Positions 43,228-53,309 of a stretch of DNA of 64,000 nt are shown one piece after another. Made by a program: the position numbers and the translations under genes. Source of the DNA: Flavobacteriia bacterium 40-80 (lineage in GTDB: Bacteria > Bacteroidota > Bacteroidia > Flavobacteriales_D > Crocinitomicaceae); the NCBI GenBank assembly GCA_001899145.1, contig MKVF01000004.1, positions 124,001-188,000 of the forward strand. The letters run 5' to 3'. Below the pieces are notes generated by a model. The model made no database searches and was not told the DNA's origin. It saw nothing but the letters and a program-made list of their open reading frames with translations. The stretch's first letter is position 1. Every line of letters begins with the position of its first letter.

Positions 43228-44496
43228 TTATTTATTTATTAAAACTATAGTATCAGCAACTTCAATAGGTTTTCCGGAAGTAAGCGGATCCGAAGATGTA
43301 TCTGTCCCTTTTTCCTGTACAAGGAAAGTTGAACCGAAAGTTTTCTTGGTTTTCATCCATGTATCAAACTCTTCCTGAGTCTGAACAACCACCATCATCT
43401 TCATTTTGTAGTGTGCTGATCCGCAAATCTTATTACACATCAGAACGTAATTGAAATTATCATCTTTCTTAATTTTTCTCATTTCAGCAGTTGTATATAC
43501 CGGCTTAAATTTAAAACGTGTTGTTAAGCCCGGTACAGTATTCATCTGAACTCTAAAATGCGGAAAATAAGCAGAGTGGATAACATCTTTTGCTCTGAAT
43601 GTCATCTCATAATTTTTGTTGACAATCAAATGGAGCGTATCTGTTTCGATAACATCGTCATACGCGAATTTATCCTTAGAAGCATCGTGACGGCCTTTCA
43701 TCTGGTATAATAAACGTAACAAACGTGTCTTTCTGTCTAAATCTGTTTCCAGCTTTTCTCTGTCCTTAGGGATCATCATTAAATTTTTATCATTTAATTT
43801 CTGTTCCATCAGTTTAATTCCTAAAACGGAACCGTCATCCGTACCATATTCCATCAGACGAATAGCGCTATCCAATGTTGCGGTGGTAACAAGACCCAAT
43901 TGATTCTGATCTGTTGTCAGTTTGTAGTCGTGCCCTCCAAGAACATTGTCATCTCCTGAGTAGCGAGCTGTCCATTTGAATTGTTCAGAAAACAGCTCAA
44001 CATGAATTGCTTCCTTAGGTGAAGCAGACGTGATATCGTTCCATGTTTTAAGACCAAATATGATGATAAAAGCAAGAACTACGGCAGGAACAACAGTCCA
44101 GATCATCTCCAGCTTATTATTATGAGGATAATAATAGGCCTTTACTCCTTTTTTTCTTCTGTAAACTCTCGCAAAAACAAACAATAAGGTGTTTGTCAGA
44201 AAGAATACCGTTATTATGATTATGAAATTTATATCCAACAACCAGTCGATCGCTTTACCATGTTCTGATGCTGCAGGAGGAAGACATCTTCCGTATGTAA
44301 TCATCAGGTAAATAAAAGATCCGAAGAAAGCAATCATAAATAATATGAACAGCTTACTGGCCAGATTATTATCTTTCTCGGAAATCTCCTCCTCTTTACG
44401 ATTCGAAAGCTTTTTTCCTAATTCGTATGTTCTCATTAACAGTGCAATTGCAACCGCACCTAAAATGATCACTATCAATATTAATAACTTACTCAT
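43228..44496 (-). CDS. coxB: Cytochrome c oxidase subunit II
   Basis: 422 residues, longer than the usual 250-350. Four hydrophobic helices (about 3-22, 48-69, 88-110, 132-152) precede the cupredoxin domain. The Cu-A site is complete: His in DVIHSAYFPHFRVQ, then CNKICGSAHYKM with two Cys, His and Met. Between the last helix and the Cu-A region lies an insert of about 70 charged residues (about 190-265). It accepts electrons from the Act complex or a cytochrome c and passes them to subunit I. Follows actF by 26 bp. Confidence 0.95.
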   Translation of the reverse strand: MSKLLILIVIILGAVAIALLMRTYELGKKLSNRKEEEISEKDNNLASKLFILFMIAFFGSFIYLMITYGRCLPPAASEHGKAIDWLLDINFIIIITVFFLTNTLLFVFARVYRRKKGVKAYYYPHNNKLEMIWTVVPAVVLAFIIIFGLKTWNDITSASPKEAIHVELFSEQFKWTARYSGDDNVLGGHDYKLTTDQNQLGLVTTATLDSAIRLMEYGTDDGSVLGIKLMEQKLNDKNLMMIPKDREKLETDLDRKTRLLRLLYQMKGRHDASKDKFAYDDVIETDTLHLIVNKNYEMTFRAKDVIHSAYFPHFRVQMNTVPGLTTRFKFKPVYTTAEMRKIKKDDNFNYVLMCNKICGSAHYKMKMMVVVQTQEEFDTWMKTKKTFGSTFLVQEKGTDTSSDPLTSGKPIEVADTIVLINK

Positions 44497-44522
44497 CTTT
44501 TTTTATCTTTTGTTATATCAAA

Positions 44523-45731
44523 TTAAATGTCATGATGTAAACTCTCATCCAAATAAGGGTGATTTTTAACCATTAACGGCGCTTTAGTCAGGTTAATTAA
44601 GATAATACGAATGAACAGACCAAACACAGCCAGCATCATTCCGATCTCCATTAATCCCAGCTTAGCATTTTCTCCCATTGAACCGGCCATCACCATTACA
44701 TAAAGATCAACCCAGTGTCCGAAGAAGATTAACAATCCCACAAACACCATTACTCCGGCGTTACGTTTTGCATCTCTTGACATTAATAATAACATAGGGA
44801 AAGCGAAGTTCACGAAGAACATTCCGAAATAAAGCAATTTAAAGTGTTCTATTCTTGTTATGAAGTAAGTTACCTCTTCCGGTATATTAGCATACCATAT
44901 CAACATGAATTGAGAGAACCATATATAAGACCAAAGGAAAGATGTTGCAAATGTCCATTTCGCTAAATCATGAACGTGAGAATCATTCACATGCGGTAAA
45001 TAGCCTTTACCTCTCAGGTAAATTGTAAGTGTTACCAAAGTAACCATTGCCGTACACCACATTCCTGCAAATACATACCATCCGAACAAAGTAGAGTACC
45101 AGTGAACATCAATTGACATAATCCAGTCCCAGGCAGAAGTAGAACTGAAAACTGCAAAGAATACAAGGAAAGTAGCCCCTTTTTTGTAGTTCTTGAAGTG
45201 AATGTCCGTGCCTCCTACTGCGTCTTCCTGTAAGGAACGTTTTCTGTAACCTCTTAAGAACAGGATATAAGTAAGGATATAACCAGCTGTTCTTATCCAG
45301 AAAAACATTTTATTCAGATAAAAAGATTTCTTGTCAATCAACGCATCATAATGAGCACTTGAAGGATCTGTATGGCTGGAATCCATCCATAAGTAAATAT
45401 GAGCACCATCCAGAAATGTAATAATCAGTAATGCTAAAAGCAGAATACCTGCACCGTATGGTAAATAAAGTGCTACGGATTCAATTATACGCTTAACAGC
45501 TACATACCATCCTGTCTCGGTTGCATATTGTAATGCAAGGAAAAATAACGCTCCTAAACCAATGGCAAAGAAATAAAAACCATCAATCAACATATTCGCT
45601 AAAAAGCGTTGTGCGAAATGATTTTCTCCGTGAGATAACTCACAGGCAATTCCCAAGCCTGTAAAAACTACGCCAACTGCAATTAATATAATCGTAAATA
45701 AATTGGCTTTTTTAGATATTTTAAACTCCAT
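44523..45731 (-). CDS. actF: Alternative Complex III subunit ActF
   Basis: 402 residues with about ten membrane helices and no heme motif. In Act complexes ActF is a companion of ActC, a quinol-side membrane subunit. Typical stretches are AQRFLANMLIDGFYFFAIGL and SSTSAWDWIMSIDVHWYSTL, the latter a hallmark of this family. It lies between actE and coxB, as in other Bacteroidota operons. Identification relies mainly on these motifs and operon order. Confidence 0.93.
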   Translation of the reverse strand: MEFKISKKANLFTIILIAVGVVFTGLGIACELSHGENHFAQRFLANMLIDGFYFFAIGLGALFFLALQYATETGWYVAVKRIIESVALYLPYGAGILLLALLIITFLDGAHIYLWMDSSHTDPSSAHYDALIDKKSFYLNKMFFWIRTAGYILTYILFLRGYRKRSLQEDAVGGTDIHFKNYKKGATFLVFFAVFSSTSAWDWIMSIDVHWYSTLFGWYVFAGMWCTAMVTLVTLTIYLRGKGYLPHVNDSHVHDLAKWTFATSFLWSYIWFSQFMLIWYANIPEEVTYFITRIEHFKLLYFGMFFVNFAFPMLLLMSRDAKRNAGVMVFVGLLIFFGHWVDLYVMVMAGSMGENAKLGLMEIGMMLAVFGLFIRIILINLTKAPLMVKNHPYLDESLHHDI

Positions 45732-45752
45732 CTTAATTCGCTTTTTATTTTA

Positions 45753-46484
45753 TTATTTTACAGTTGTTGAATCTGCAGCTACAGTTTCTGCAGCATCAGA
45801 CCCGTAATTAGGATTTTGTAATTTTTTGATATAATGAATCACTGTCCATATCTCTTTTTTATTCAATAAAGAACGATGTGATCCCATCATACCTTTACCG
45901 TAATAAATTGAATAGAACATCTGACCATCCGCAATTGCAAGAGCGCCAAAATTAGCGGCACCAGAATATGCTCCGCTTTTTACCATCGGGCCTTCTCCAT
46001 CTCCTTTTTCACCGTGGCAATGAGCACACTTGGAAGAATAAATTGTTTTACCGCTGGAAAAAAGAGCCTCGCTGTTCGCCGGAGTCAATGCAATCGGGTT
46101 TTTATCTTCCGCTGCTGCTCTATACTCCACCTCAGGATCTTCTGTTATTAATAGATCATCGGCGTACAAACCGTGTGTTTTGGCAAAAGCTATTGTCGCT
46201 TTACGTTGATACGGCAACATCAATTCCACTTCTTTTGAATCTGTTCCATAGTAAGGAATTGTAAAAGCCGGAGGAGTCAGTGCGGATTGTGAACGTGCAA
46301 CATCTGCATGAACTCTACCTCTAAGCTCACCGTAATCGACATAAGGTTCAATTGCAGGTGAACGATACATGTCCGGCATATATTCAACACCGGAACTATC
46401 CGGATCACTCGAACATGAAGCGACAAGCATACATGTTAAAGCTGCACCAAATAAACTTGTAATAGATTTATAAACTTTATTCAT
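45753..46484 (-). CDS. actE: Alternative Complex III monoheme cytochrome c ActE
   Basis: 243 residues. A lipoprotein signal ends at LVASC (Cys24), so it is anchored in the membrane outer face. The cytochrome c domain has one heme site CAHCH (in YSSKCAHCHGEKGDGEGP) and a Met ligand region (YYGKGMMGSHRS). In the Act complex it is the electron exit toward cytochrome oxidase. Located 22 bp after actD. Confidence 0.95.
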   Translation of the reverse strand: MNKVYKSITSLFGAALTCMLVASCSSDPDSSGVEYMPDMYRSPAIEPYVDYGELRGRVHADVARSQSALTPPAFTIPYYGTDSKEVELMLPYQRKATIAFAKTHGLYADDLLITEDPEVEYRAAAEDKNPIALTPANSEALFSSGKTIYSSKCAHCHGEKGDGEGPMVKSGAYSGAANFGALAIADGQMFYSIYYGKGMMGSHRSLLNKKEIWTVIHYIKKLQNPNYGSDAAETVAADSTTVK

Positions 46485-46506
46485 TGCTTTGCAATTTACC
46501 TTTTCT

Positions 46507-47040
46507 TTAAATTTCTCTTTGGTCTAATTCAACAATCCCCGTAGATCTTAACAAATCATGAATCTCTTCTGCGGAAAATTTTCCATTTTCAGAAAGGCGA
46601 ACTTCCATAACGAATTTGTCATCGGTAGTTCTCGGATCCGGATTAGAAGACGGCATTCCCGGCAATGTTTTATTTCTCAGGAAATAAGTTAATGCCATTC
46701 CGTGAGCAGCGCACAAAACCGTGAACTCAAACGAAATAGGAACAAATGCCAGCATGTTCTCAAGATATGTATTATTTGGCTTACCTCCAATATTCATTGG
46801 CCAGTCAACAATCATGAAATAACGCATCCCCAAGGTCGCAACACATAAGCCTGTCAGACCGTAGATAAATGCCATTATCCCCAACCTTGTATTTTTAACA
46901 CCAATAATAGGATCAATTCCGTGGATTGGAAAAGGTGAAAATACTTCAGATACCTTTATTCCTTTAGCGACTAATTTCTTTGCGCCTTTTTTCAGCACAT
47001 CGTCATCGTCGTACATTGCATAAAATACTTTATCTGCCAT
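46507..47040 (-). CDS. actD: Alternative Complex III subunit ActD (DUF3341)
   Basis: 177 residues. Two transmembrane helices (about 53-75 and 95-118) are flanked by cytoplasmic ends. The beginning YAMYDDDDVLKKGAKKLVAK and the motif SPFPIHGIDPIIG are typical of DUF3341. It has no cofactor and stabilises the membrane arm. It begins 8 bp after actC. Confidence 0.95.
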   Translation of the reverse strand: MADKVFYAMYDDDDVLKKGAKKLVAKGIKVSEVFSPFPIHGIDPIIGVKNTRLGIMAFIYGLTGLCVATLGMRYFMIVDWPMNIGGKPNNTYLENMLAFVPISFEFTVLCAAHGMALTYFLRNKTLPGMPSSNPDPRTTDDKFVMEVRLSENGKFSAEEIHDLLRSTGIVELDQREI

Positions 47041-47048
47041 GGTTCTAA

Positions 47049-48476
47049 TTAATGATTGTTAGTATTATGATGAGAATCTTCGTGTTCGTCATCGTGATGA
47101 TGATCATCTGGTAAGTTTTTGTAATATTCTCCAGAAGATTTCAAAATTGTTTTTAACTCAGCAATCGGTAATACCGGGAAGTAACGGGCAAACAACAAGA
47201 AAAATACAAAGAATAATCCGATTGTCCCCAGGTAAATTGAGATATCAATATGACTCGGGTAGTGCATGCTCCAAGCTGCCGGCAAGTAATCTCTGTGGAT
47301 AGAAGTCACGATAATTACATAACGCTCGAACCACATACCGATGTTCACTACAATAGAGATAAAGAAGGTAAATAACATTGATCTTCTCAGTTTTCTTACC
47401 CACATCAGCTGTGGAGAAACCACATTGCATGTCATCATTGACCAGTACGCCCACCAGTAAGGACCTGTCGAACGGTTAAGGAAAGCGTATCCTTCATATT
47501 CCACACCGGAATACCAGGAAATAAATAATTCTGTAATATAAGCAACACCCACAATCGAACCGGTAACCATGATTACGATGTTCATGTATTCAATATGTCG
47601 TGTATGGATATATGCTTCCAGATTCATCGCCTTTCTCATGATCAGCATTAAGGTCTGCACCATCGCAAAACCTGAAAAAACGGCCCCTGCAACGAAGTAT
47701 GGCGGGAAAATTGTGGTATGCCATCCCGGAATAACGGAAGTAGCAAAGTCAAAAGATACAATCGAGTGCACCGAGAATACCAACGGGGTAGCAAGACCTG
47801 CCAACACTAAGGATACCAATTCAAATCTGTTCCATTGCTTAGCTCTTCCTGACCAGCCGAAAGAAAGGATAGAATACATTCTTTTCGCTACCGGTTTTTT
47901 CGCTCTGTCTCTGATTGTAGCGAAGTCAGGAATCAATCCTATGTACCAGAATACTACTGAAACGGATAAATATGTCGAGATTGCGAATACGTCCCACAAT
48001 AACGGAGAGTTAAAGTTCACCCACAAAGATCCAAATTGATTCGGAAGAGGGAATACCCAATAACCTACCCATAAGCGGCCCATGTGAATCAACGGATAAG
48101 TACCCGCCATGAATACCGCAAAGATCGTCATCGCCTCTGCAGAACGGTTAATCGCCATCCTCCATTTCTGACGGAATAATAATAATACAGCTGAGATCAA
48201 TGTACCGGCGTGACCAATACCTACCCACCATACGAAGTTGGTGATATCCCACGCCCAACCGATCGTTTTATTTAATCCCCAGACACCGATACCGGTTCCT
48301 AATAAGTACAGGATACTTCCCACACCATAAAGACCAATAATCAGTGCAATAGTAAATAGGACATACCATGTTTTTGGCGCTTTATCCTCAATTGGCTTAC
48401 AAACGTCGTTAGTGATATCACCGTACGTTTTGTGACCAAGTATTAACGGTTCTCTAATTGCTGCTTCCTTATGCAT
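47049..48476 (-). CDS. actC: Alternative Complex III quinol-binding subunit ActC (NrfD family)
   Basis: 475 residues, about ten transmembrane helices, NrfD/PsrC type. Typical motifs are WVGIGHAGTLISAVLLLFRQ and FATSVIPGWHTTIFPPYFVA. It binds menaquinol and is proposed to couple its oxidation to proton movement. The C-terminus is very rich in His and Asp/Glu (DDHHHDDEHEDSHHNTNNH), outside the family core. Starts 22 bp after actB. Confidence 0.96.
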   Translation of the reverse strand: MHKEAAIREPLILGHKTYGDITNDVCKPIEDKAPKTWYVLFTIALIIGLYGVGSILYLLGTGIGVWGLNKTIGWAWDITNFVWWVGIGHAGTLISAVLLLFRQKWRMAINRSAEAMTIFAVFMAGTYPLIHMGRLWVGYWVFPLPNQFGSLWVNFNSPLLWDVFAISTYLSVSVVFWYIGLIPDFATIRDRAKKPVAKRMYSILSFGWSGRAKQWNRFELVSLVLAGLATPLVFSVHSIVSFDFATSVIPGWHTTIFPPYFVAGAVFSGFAMVQTLMLIMRKAMNLEAYIHTRHIEYMNIVIMVTGSIVGVAYITELFISWYSGVEYEGYAFLNRSTGPYWWAYWSMMTCNVVSPQLMWVRKLRRSMLFTFFISIVVNIGMWFERYVIIVTSIHRDYLPAAWSMHYPSHIDISIYLGTIGLFFVFFLLFARYFPVLPIAELKTILKSSGEYYKNLPDDHHHDDEHEDSHHNTNNH

Positions 48477-48498
48477 TGCAAATTAATTTATCGAGTTA

Positions 48499-51400
48499 TT
48501 AATGATGTTTTTTAGTTTCGTGACCTTCAGCTTCATGATGAGCAACTGGTTTATCTACCTGAACCTTCGCTAACTCAGCATTTTCATCATTTCTCACTTT
48601 AGTTTTGTACCAGACATTCGGTTTTACGCCGATCTCTTCCAATACCTGATAGGAGCGTTTCTCTTCCGAGCTCTTACGAACCATGGAGTTGATATCATTC
48701 CAGTCACCCACGATGATTGCTCCTGAAGGACATACTTCAGCACAAGCAGTCGTTACATCTCCATCCTGAACCGGACGGCCTTCTGTTTTAGCAACCAGCT
48801 TACCAGCCTGGATTTTTTGAACACAGAAAGAGCATTTTTCCATTACACCTCGGGTACGAACTGTAACATCCGGATTCAATACCATTCTTCCTAAATCATC
48901 CTGTGCAGGATTCACTTGTGTAAATTTCTTGTAAGAAGGATAATTAAACCAGTTAAAGCGACGTACTTTATAAGGACAGTTGTTCGCACAGTAACGCGTA
49001 CCGATACATCTGTTGTAAGCCATCTGGTTCAAACCTTCATTACTGTGATTAGTAGCCGCTACCGGACACACTGTCTCACATGGAGCATGGTTACAGTGCT
49101 GACACATCATCGGCATGTGAACCACTTTAGGATTCAGTGATGCTAATTCCGCTTCATCATAATCAAAGTTTTTTCTGTCTTTTTTCAAGCCCGTAGCAAC
49201 TTCCTGCTCTGAGGAGTAGTAACGGTCGATACGTAACCACGCCATCTCACGTCCTTTTCTAACCTCATGCTTACCTACAACCGGAACATTGTTCTCAGCC
49301 TGGCAGGCAACCAAACAGGAACCACAACCATAACACTGGTTCAGGTCAATGGTCATTGCCCATCTGTGCCCGATTTTTTCTACCGGATGAGCTTCCCACA
49401 GGTCAAATTCACTTACAGGAACTTCTCCGTGGTGAGTTACCAGCATATTTGAAGGATTATAAGCTTCTTTACCTGTAGATTTATAAATATCTAACGTTGT
49501 TTCTTTAATAATGGAATGACGTCCCATCACCGTATGGTGGATTTGCGTCGCTGCGATCGCGTAAAGCGGCTTGTCTGATTTCTTAACATCAGAAGCAGTG
49601 TAATAATTGAATGTTCCGTTATTGTAAGATGTATATTTAAATGCATTCTTACCAACAGGAAGCTTATTACCGTTTTCATCCAGCTCGAAACCTCCGTATT
49701 CTTTAGTTACATAAGCAGCAGCACCAACGGATTCACCGTTTTCACCACGTCCGTAACCTAAAGCGATTCCTACTGTATCTAATGTTTGACCCGGCGAAGG
49801 AACCACAGGTAATTCCAGCTCAACTCCGTTTACGTTAACCGTTGCCAGATTCAAACCATGACGCTCATCATACGTTGTAGCGTAGCCCAGCTTTTTCATC
49901 TGAACCGGGTTCATGGTAATGTAATTATCCCATGTCACTTTCGTAATTGGATCCGGCATTTCCTGTAACCATGGGTTACCAACCTGAAGACCTGTTCCGA
50001 TTGCTGCTTTTTGATATAGCTCGATCTCAAAACCTCCTTTAGCAGGCTGAGTGTATTTCAAGTTTGATAACGCCGCGTCGTTAAATTCTGCTGAGGCAAT
50101 CTGTTTTTCCGTATCTATACAGCTGTTGTGAACCAATAAGTCAAAACGAACTGTATTCGCTGCATTTGACTCGTATGTATCACGGATAAAACGGTATGCA
50201 ACTTTTGAATCTTTCCCGCCACGAATAACAGACTCATCCGACCAAACCAATAATGATTCAACTACTGAAGCTGCATTAAACAACGGACGGATAGTTGGTT
50301 GCGCGATAGAGTAATGATTTGCTTTAGGAGCATAATCATTCCATGCTTCCAACGCATGAAGATCCGGAGTGATATATTTACATTTTGAAGCTGTTTCATC
50401 CTCATAAGCAGAGAAAGAAACAGAAAGACTGATGCCTTCTAAAGCTTTGGAAAATTCTTTTCCGTTCGGCAGAGTATAAACAGGATTCGCTCCGTAGAAG
50501 AATATCGCATCTGTTTTCTTGCCTGCTATCAGATCTTTCGCGAAATTGTACATCTTCTCATCTTCAGAAGCGAACAAGTTCACCGGGTTGTTAATATTAA
50601 TTGTCGTAGAATAAGCGCCGATTACACTGTTCAGCTTATTTGCAAGGACCTGAACCGTAACATCATTTGCTCCTGCAACCACAACAGACTCACCTCTTGT
50701 TTTCTTTAATTCTTCAACTGCTCTGTCTGCGATAGCCGCAACATCTTTTTGCAAATCAGAAGGTACGCTTGTTCTAACACCAAACTTACCTAATATATAA
50801 GATAGTACTTTCGCTTGTTCGGACGGTTTGATCATCGCTCTGTAATCAGAAGCGGTACCTGTCACCGACATATTGGATTCAAACTGGAAGTGTTTGGACA
50901 TCCATGCAGCATCCGGGTTTCTTGTTTCGCCGTACTGCGCCTGGTATTCAACCGACATCAGCCATGAGCCTAAGAAGTCTGCTCCTACGGAAACAATTGT
51001 TTTCGCTTTGGAGAAGTCATAATCCGGAATTACATTTTTCCCGAAAGACAGCTCGTTAGCTTTTCTGATTCCCGCGTAAGAAACGGCATCATATTGAATA
51101 TGCTCAAAATTTCCTTCTGTTCCGTAAGTGGCTTTGAATTTTTCAATTGCAGCTTTTAATGCCGGAGAGATAATTGTATTTGTTACAAAAACAATTTTTC
51201 CGCCTTTTGCTTTAATTGAAGCTAATTCACTTTTAATCGGAGCATCTATATCAGCAGACCAGTTTGCCTTTTCAGCACCTTTGAATTTTGGTCCTTTCAG
51301 CTTTGTACTATCATATAAAGAAAGTACAGAAGCTACTATCTGAGGATTTACATTCCCTTTAGTAAAACCGAAGTCAGGATTTCCTTTCACAAAAATAGGA

Positions 51401-51744
51401 CGTCCTTCTCTTGTTTTCACCAGAATGCTGGCATACGAAGCACCGTCATAATAAGTGGAAGCGTACCACGTAGGCATACCCGGTGTTACGTTTTCCGGCT
51501 TAATTACATAAGGGATTGCTTTTGTAACCGGAGCTTCACAAGATGCCAATGTAGCAGCAGCCACAGAGAATCCTAAGAATTTCAAGAAATCTCTTCGGCC
51601 AGTAGAAGCTTCGTTTAACGATTCGTCTCCCAAAAATTCATCAACGGACATAGACTGTGGAAACTCTTGATCTCTTCCTTCAAGATAAGCAGGTGTTTCC
51701 TTTAATTCATCTATACCTTTCCAATATTTTTTTGTCGTTCCCAT
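48499..51744 (-). CDS. actB: Alternative Complex III iron-sulfur/molybdopterin-like subunit ActB
   Basis: 1081 residues. Near the N-terminus a twin-arginine motif (RRDFLKFLGFS, Arg50-51) is followed by LASC (Cys69), a possible lipid anchor. Residues about 70-750 form a molybdopterin-oxidoreductase-like domain believed to lack the cofactor. The C-terminal ferredoxin part (about 790-1000) has CYGCGSCLVAC, CQHCNHAPCETVC, RYCANNCPY and CSFCVQKI...CAEVCPSG, for four iron-sulfur clusters. It carries electrons between ActC and the hemes. The C-terminal tail is His-rich (AHHEAEGHETKKHH). Confidence 0.96.
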   Translation of the reverse strand: MGTTKKYWKGIDELKETPAYLEGRDQEFPQSMSVDEFLGDESLNEASTGRRDFLKFLGFSVAAATLASCEAPVTKAIPYVIKPENVTPGMPTWYASTYYDGASYASILVKTREGRPIFVKGNPDFGFTKGNVNPQIVASVLSLYDSTKLKGPKFKGAEKANWSADIDAPIKSELASIKAKGGKIVFVTNTIISPALKAAIEKFKATYGTEGNFEHIQYDAVSYAGIRKANELSFGKNVIPDYDFSKAKTIVSVGADFLGSWLMSVEYQAQYGETRNPDAAWMSKHFQFESNMSVTGTASDYRAMIKPSEQAKVLSYILGKFGVRTSVPSDLQKDVAAIADRAVEELKKTRGESVVVAGANDVTVQVLANKLNSVIGAYSTTININNPVNLFASEDEKMYNFAKDLIAGKKTDAIFFYGANPVYTLPNGKEFSKALEGISLSVSFSAYEDETASKCKYITPDLHALEAWNDYAPKANHYSIAQPTIRPLFNAASVVESLLVWSDESVIRGGKDSKVAYRFIRDTYESNAANTVRFDLLVHNSCIDTEKQIASAEFNDAALSNLKYTQPAKGGFEIELYQKAAIGTGLQVGNPWLQEMPDPITKVTWDNYITMNPVQMKKLGYATTYDERHGLNLATVNVNGVELELPVVPSPGQTLDTVGIALGYGRGENGESVGAAAYVTKEYGGFELDENGNKLPVGKNAFKYTSYNNGTFNYYTASDVKKSDKPLYAIAATQIHHTVMGRHSIIKETTLDIYKSTGKEAYNPSNMLVTHHGEVPVSEFDLWEAHPVEKIGHRWAMTIDLNQCYGCGSCLVACQAENNVPVVGKHEVRKGREMAWLRIDRYYSSEQEVATGLKKDRKNFDYDEAELASLNPKVVHMPMMCQHCNHAPCETVCPVAATNHSNEGLNQMAYNRCIGTRYCANNCPYKVRRFNWFNYPSYKKFTQVNPAQDDLGRMVLNPDVTVRTRGVMEKCSFCVQKIQAGKLVAKTEGRPVQDGDVTTACAEVCPSGAIIVGDWNDINSMVRKSSEEKRSYQVLEEIGVKPNVWYKTKVRNDENAELAKVQVDKPVAHHEAEGHETKKHH

Positions 51745-51771
51745 AGATTTTCGACTTCTTCTTTTTAATAA

Positions 51772-53088
51772 TTAATAGTGACATTTAGCACATTCCCAAC
51801 CACCTAATTCTCTTACAGTAACTTTACCGTCTTTCAGATACTTATCATAAAGCGTACGATCATTGTTCATCAAACGTCTGTGAATCTCATCGTAATATCC
51901 TGATTTTTTATCTGAAAGAGGACCGTCTGTAATTCCTTTCTCACTGTGGCACTCAATACACCACCCCATTGTCAGTGTTGGTTTTGTCAGCGGAATATTC
52001 CCCTCTATTTTATTTAACTCTTCAACCGGAACAATACGAGCTGTTTGCTGTTGTTTTGTCATGTCTCCGTGACATTGTTTACAATCAACACCTCCTACAA
52101 CGACGTGCTGCTGGTGGCTGAAGTAAACATGATCAGGAAGAACGTGAACTTTATTCCATACCAATGGTTTTGTTTTGCCTGTATATTCAGAACCATCCCA
52201 GCCTGCTGCTTCGTAGATTTTTTTAATCTTAGCTTCCTGCTCAGGTGTGTTTCCTGAAATTTGCTTGTGACAATTCATACATACATTCACAGTTGGAATT
52301 CCTGCAGTTCTGGACTTATCAGCCGAGTTATGACAGTATTTACAGTCAATACCGTTAATTCCTGCGTGAACAGAGTGAGGAAAGTCAATTGGCTGTGATG
52401 GCTGGTAAGCCTCCATCACGTTAATATTTCCTAAGGCCTGAATACCCATGATCAATAATGCAAGGGTCACAACAAGACCTGTGATCCCCACATAAATCTT
52501 GTTTTTCCACATCCACTGTCTGACCTCCGCTCCATAAGAAGGATAGTCATTGACGTTTCCACCTTCTTTTTCAGCTACTGCCTGGGAAAGTTGTCTTCTG
52601 ACACCTCCCAGCGTTAATATAATTGTTACAAAAATCAAACCTGCAACGATCCACAACCATGTATTTCCGGACTCCTGCTCAACAGTAACATCCGTACTTC
52701 CTCCAGGTCCCTCAGCTACTTTTGTAGCAGGATCCTGCTGTGCATCCACATAGTTAAAGATTGCATCAATATCCTCTTTTGTCAGATCAGGGAATTGATT
52801 CATGCTGGTCGGCTTTATCTTAGAAACCTGCTCAGCATAAGGATCTGTCGCTGCAGCTTTCTGCCAGTTATTAACCCACGCATAAATAGAACCTTCTTTT
52901 GCTCCTTCGCTTGCCCATTTTTCCCTTACGTTGTAAAGCTTAGGACCTGTTCCGTCCTTGAAGATCTGGTGACACGTTGAACACTTGTTCTTGAATAAAG
53001 TTTCCCCTTGAGAGTAAACGTCAAAAGATGCAGCTGTTAACATTACTGTTACCGCTACAACACACCAATTTGTAAATTTTCTAATCAT
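51772..53088 (-). CDS. actA: Alternative Complex III multiheme cytochrome c ActA with extra N-terminal heme domain
   Basis: 438 residues with six CxxCH sites. After a signal peptide (about 1-27) comes a monoheme cytochrome c domain (CSTCH, 36-40). Two transmembrane helices follow (about 142-160 and 197-219). The C-terminal half carries five more: CKYCH, CMNCH, CKQCH, CIECH and CAKCH, the classic ActA pentaheme. It would hand electrons from ActB toward cytochrome oxidase. First gene of the operon, with a TAATTTTG box 66 bp upstream. Confidence 0.95.
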   Translation of the reverse strand: MIRKFTNWCVVAVTVMLTAASFDVYSQGETLFKNKCSTCHQIFKDGTGPKLYNVREKWASEGAKEGSIYAWVNNWQKAAATDPYAEQVSKIKPTSMNQFPDLTKEDIDAIFNYVDAQQDPATKVAEGPGGSTDVTVEQESGNTWLWIVAGLIFVTIILTLGGVRRQLSQAVAEKEGGNVNDYPSYGAEVRQWMWKNKIYVGITGLVVTLALLIMGIQALGNINVMEAYQPSQPIDFPHSVHAGINGIDCKYCHNSADKSRTAGIPTVNVCMNCHKQISGNTPEQEAKIKKIYEAAGWDGSEYTGKTKPLVWNKVHVLPDHVYFSHQQHVVVGGVDCKQCHGDMTKQQQTARIVPVEELNKIEGNIPLTKPTLTMGWCIECHSEKGITDGPLSDKKSGYYDEIHRRLMNNDRTLYDKYLKDGKVTVRELGGWECAKCHY

Positions 53089-53154
53089 TTGATTATAAAT
53101 ATCTTATTTAAATGCTTAAATAACGTTGTTAAATTATCTGAAATCCAACGATGG

Positions 53155-53162
53155 CAAAATTA
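53155..53162 (-). promoter_or_regulatory. -7 box of the act-cox operon
   Basis: TAATTTTG on the minus strand fits TAnnTTTG and lies 66 bp before the actA ATG, leaving a leader of about 60 bases. No clear TTG element is seen. Confidence 0.5.
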
Positions 53163-53309
53163 ATATAATCACTAAATGAAATGACAGTTTCATGACAAAA
53201 ATGAGGCCCTTCCTCCTAATTTATAATCTTTCTAAATAAAAATAAAACAGAACTTTGGAAGGGTATTTGAGATATCTTTATCCGGGTTAAAAAATAAAAC
53301 AGAAACCGG

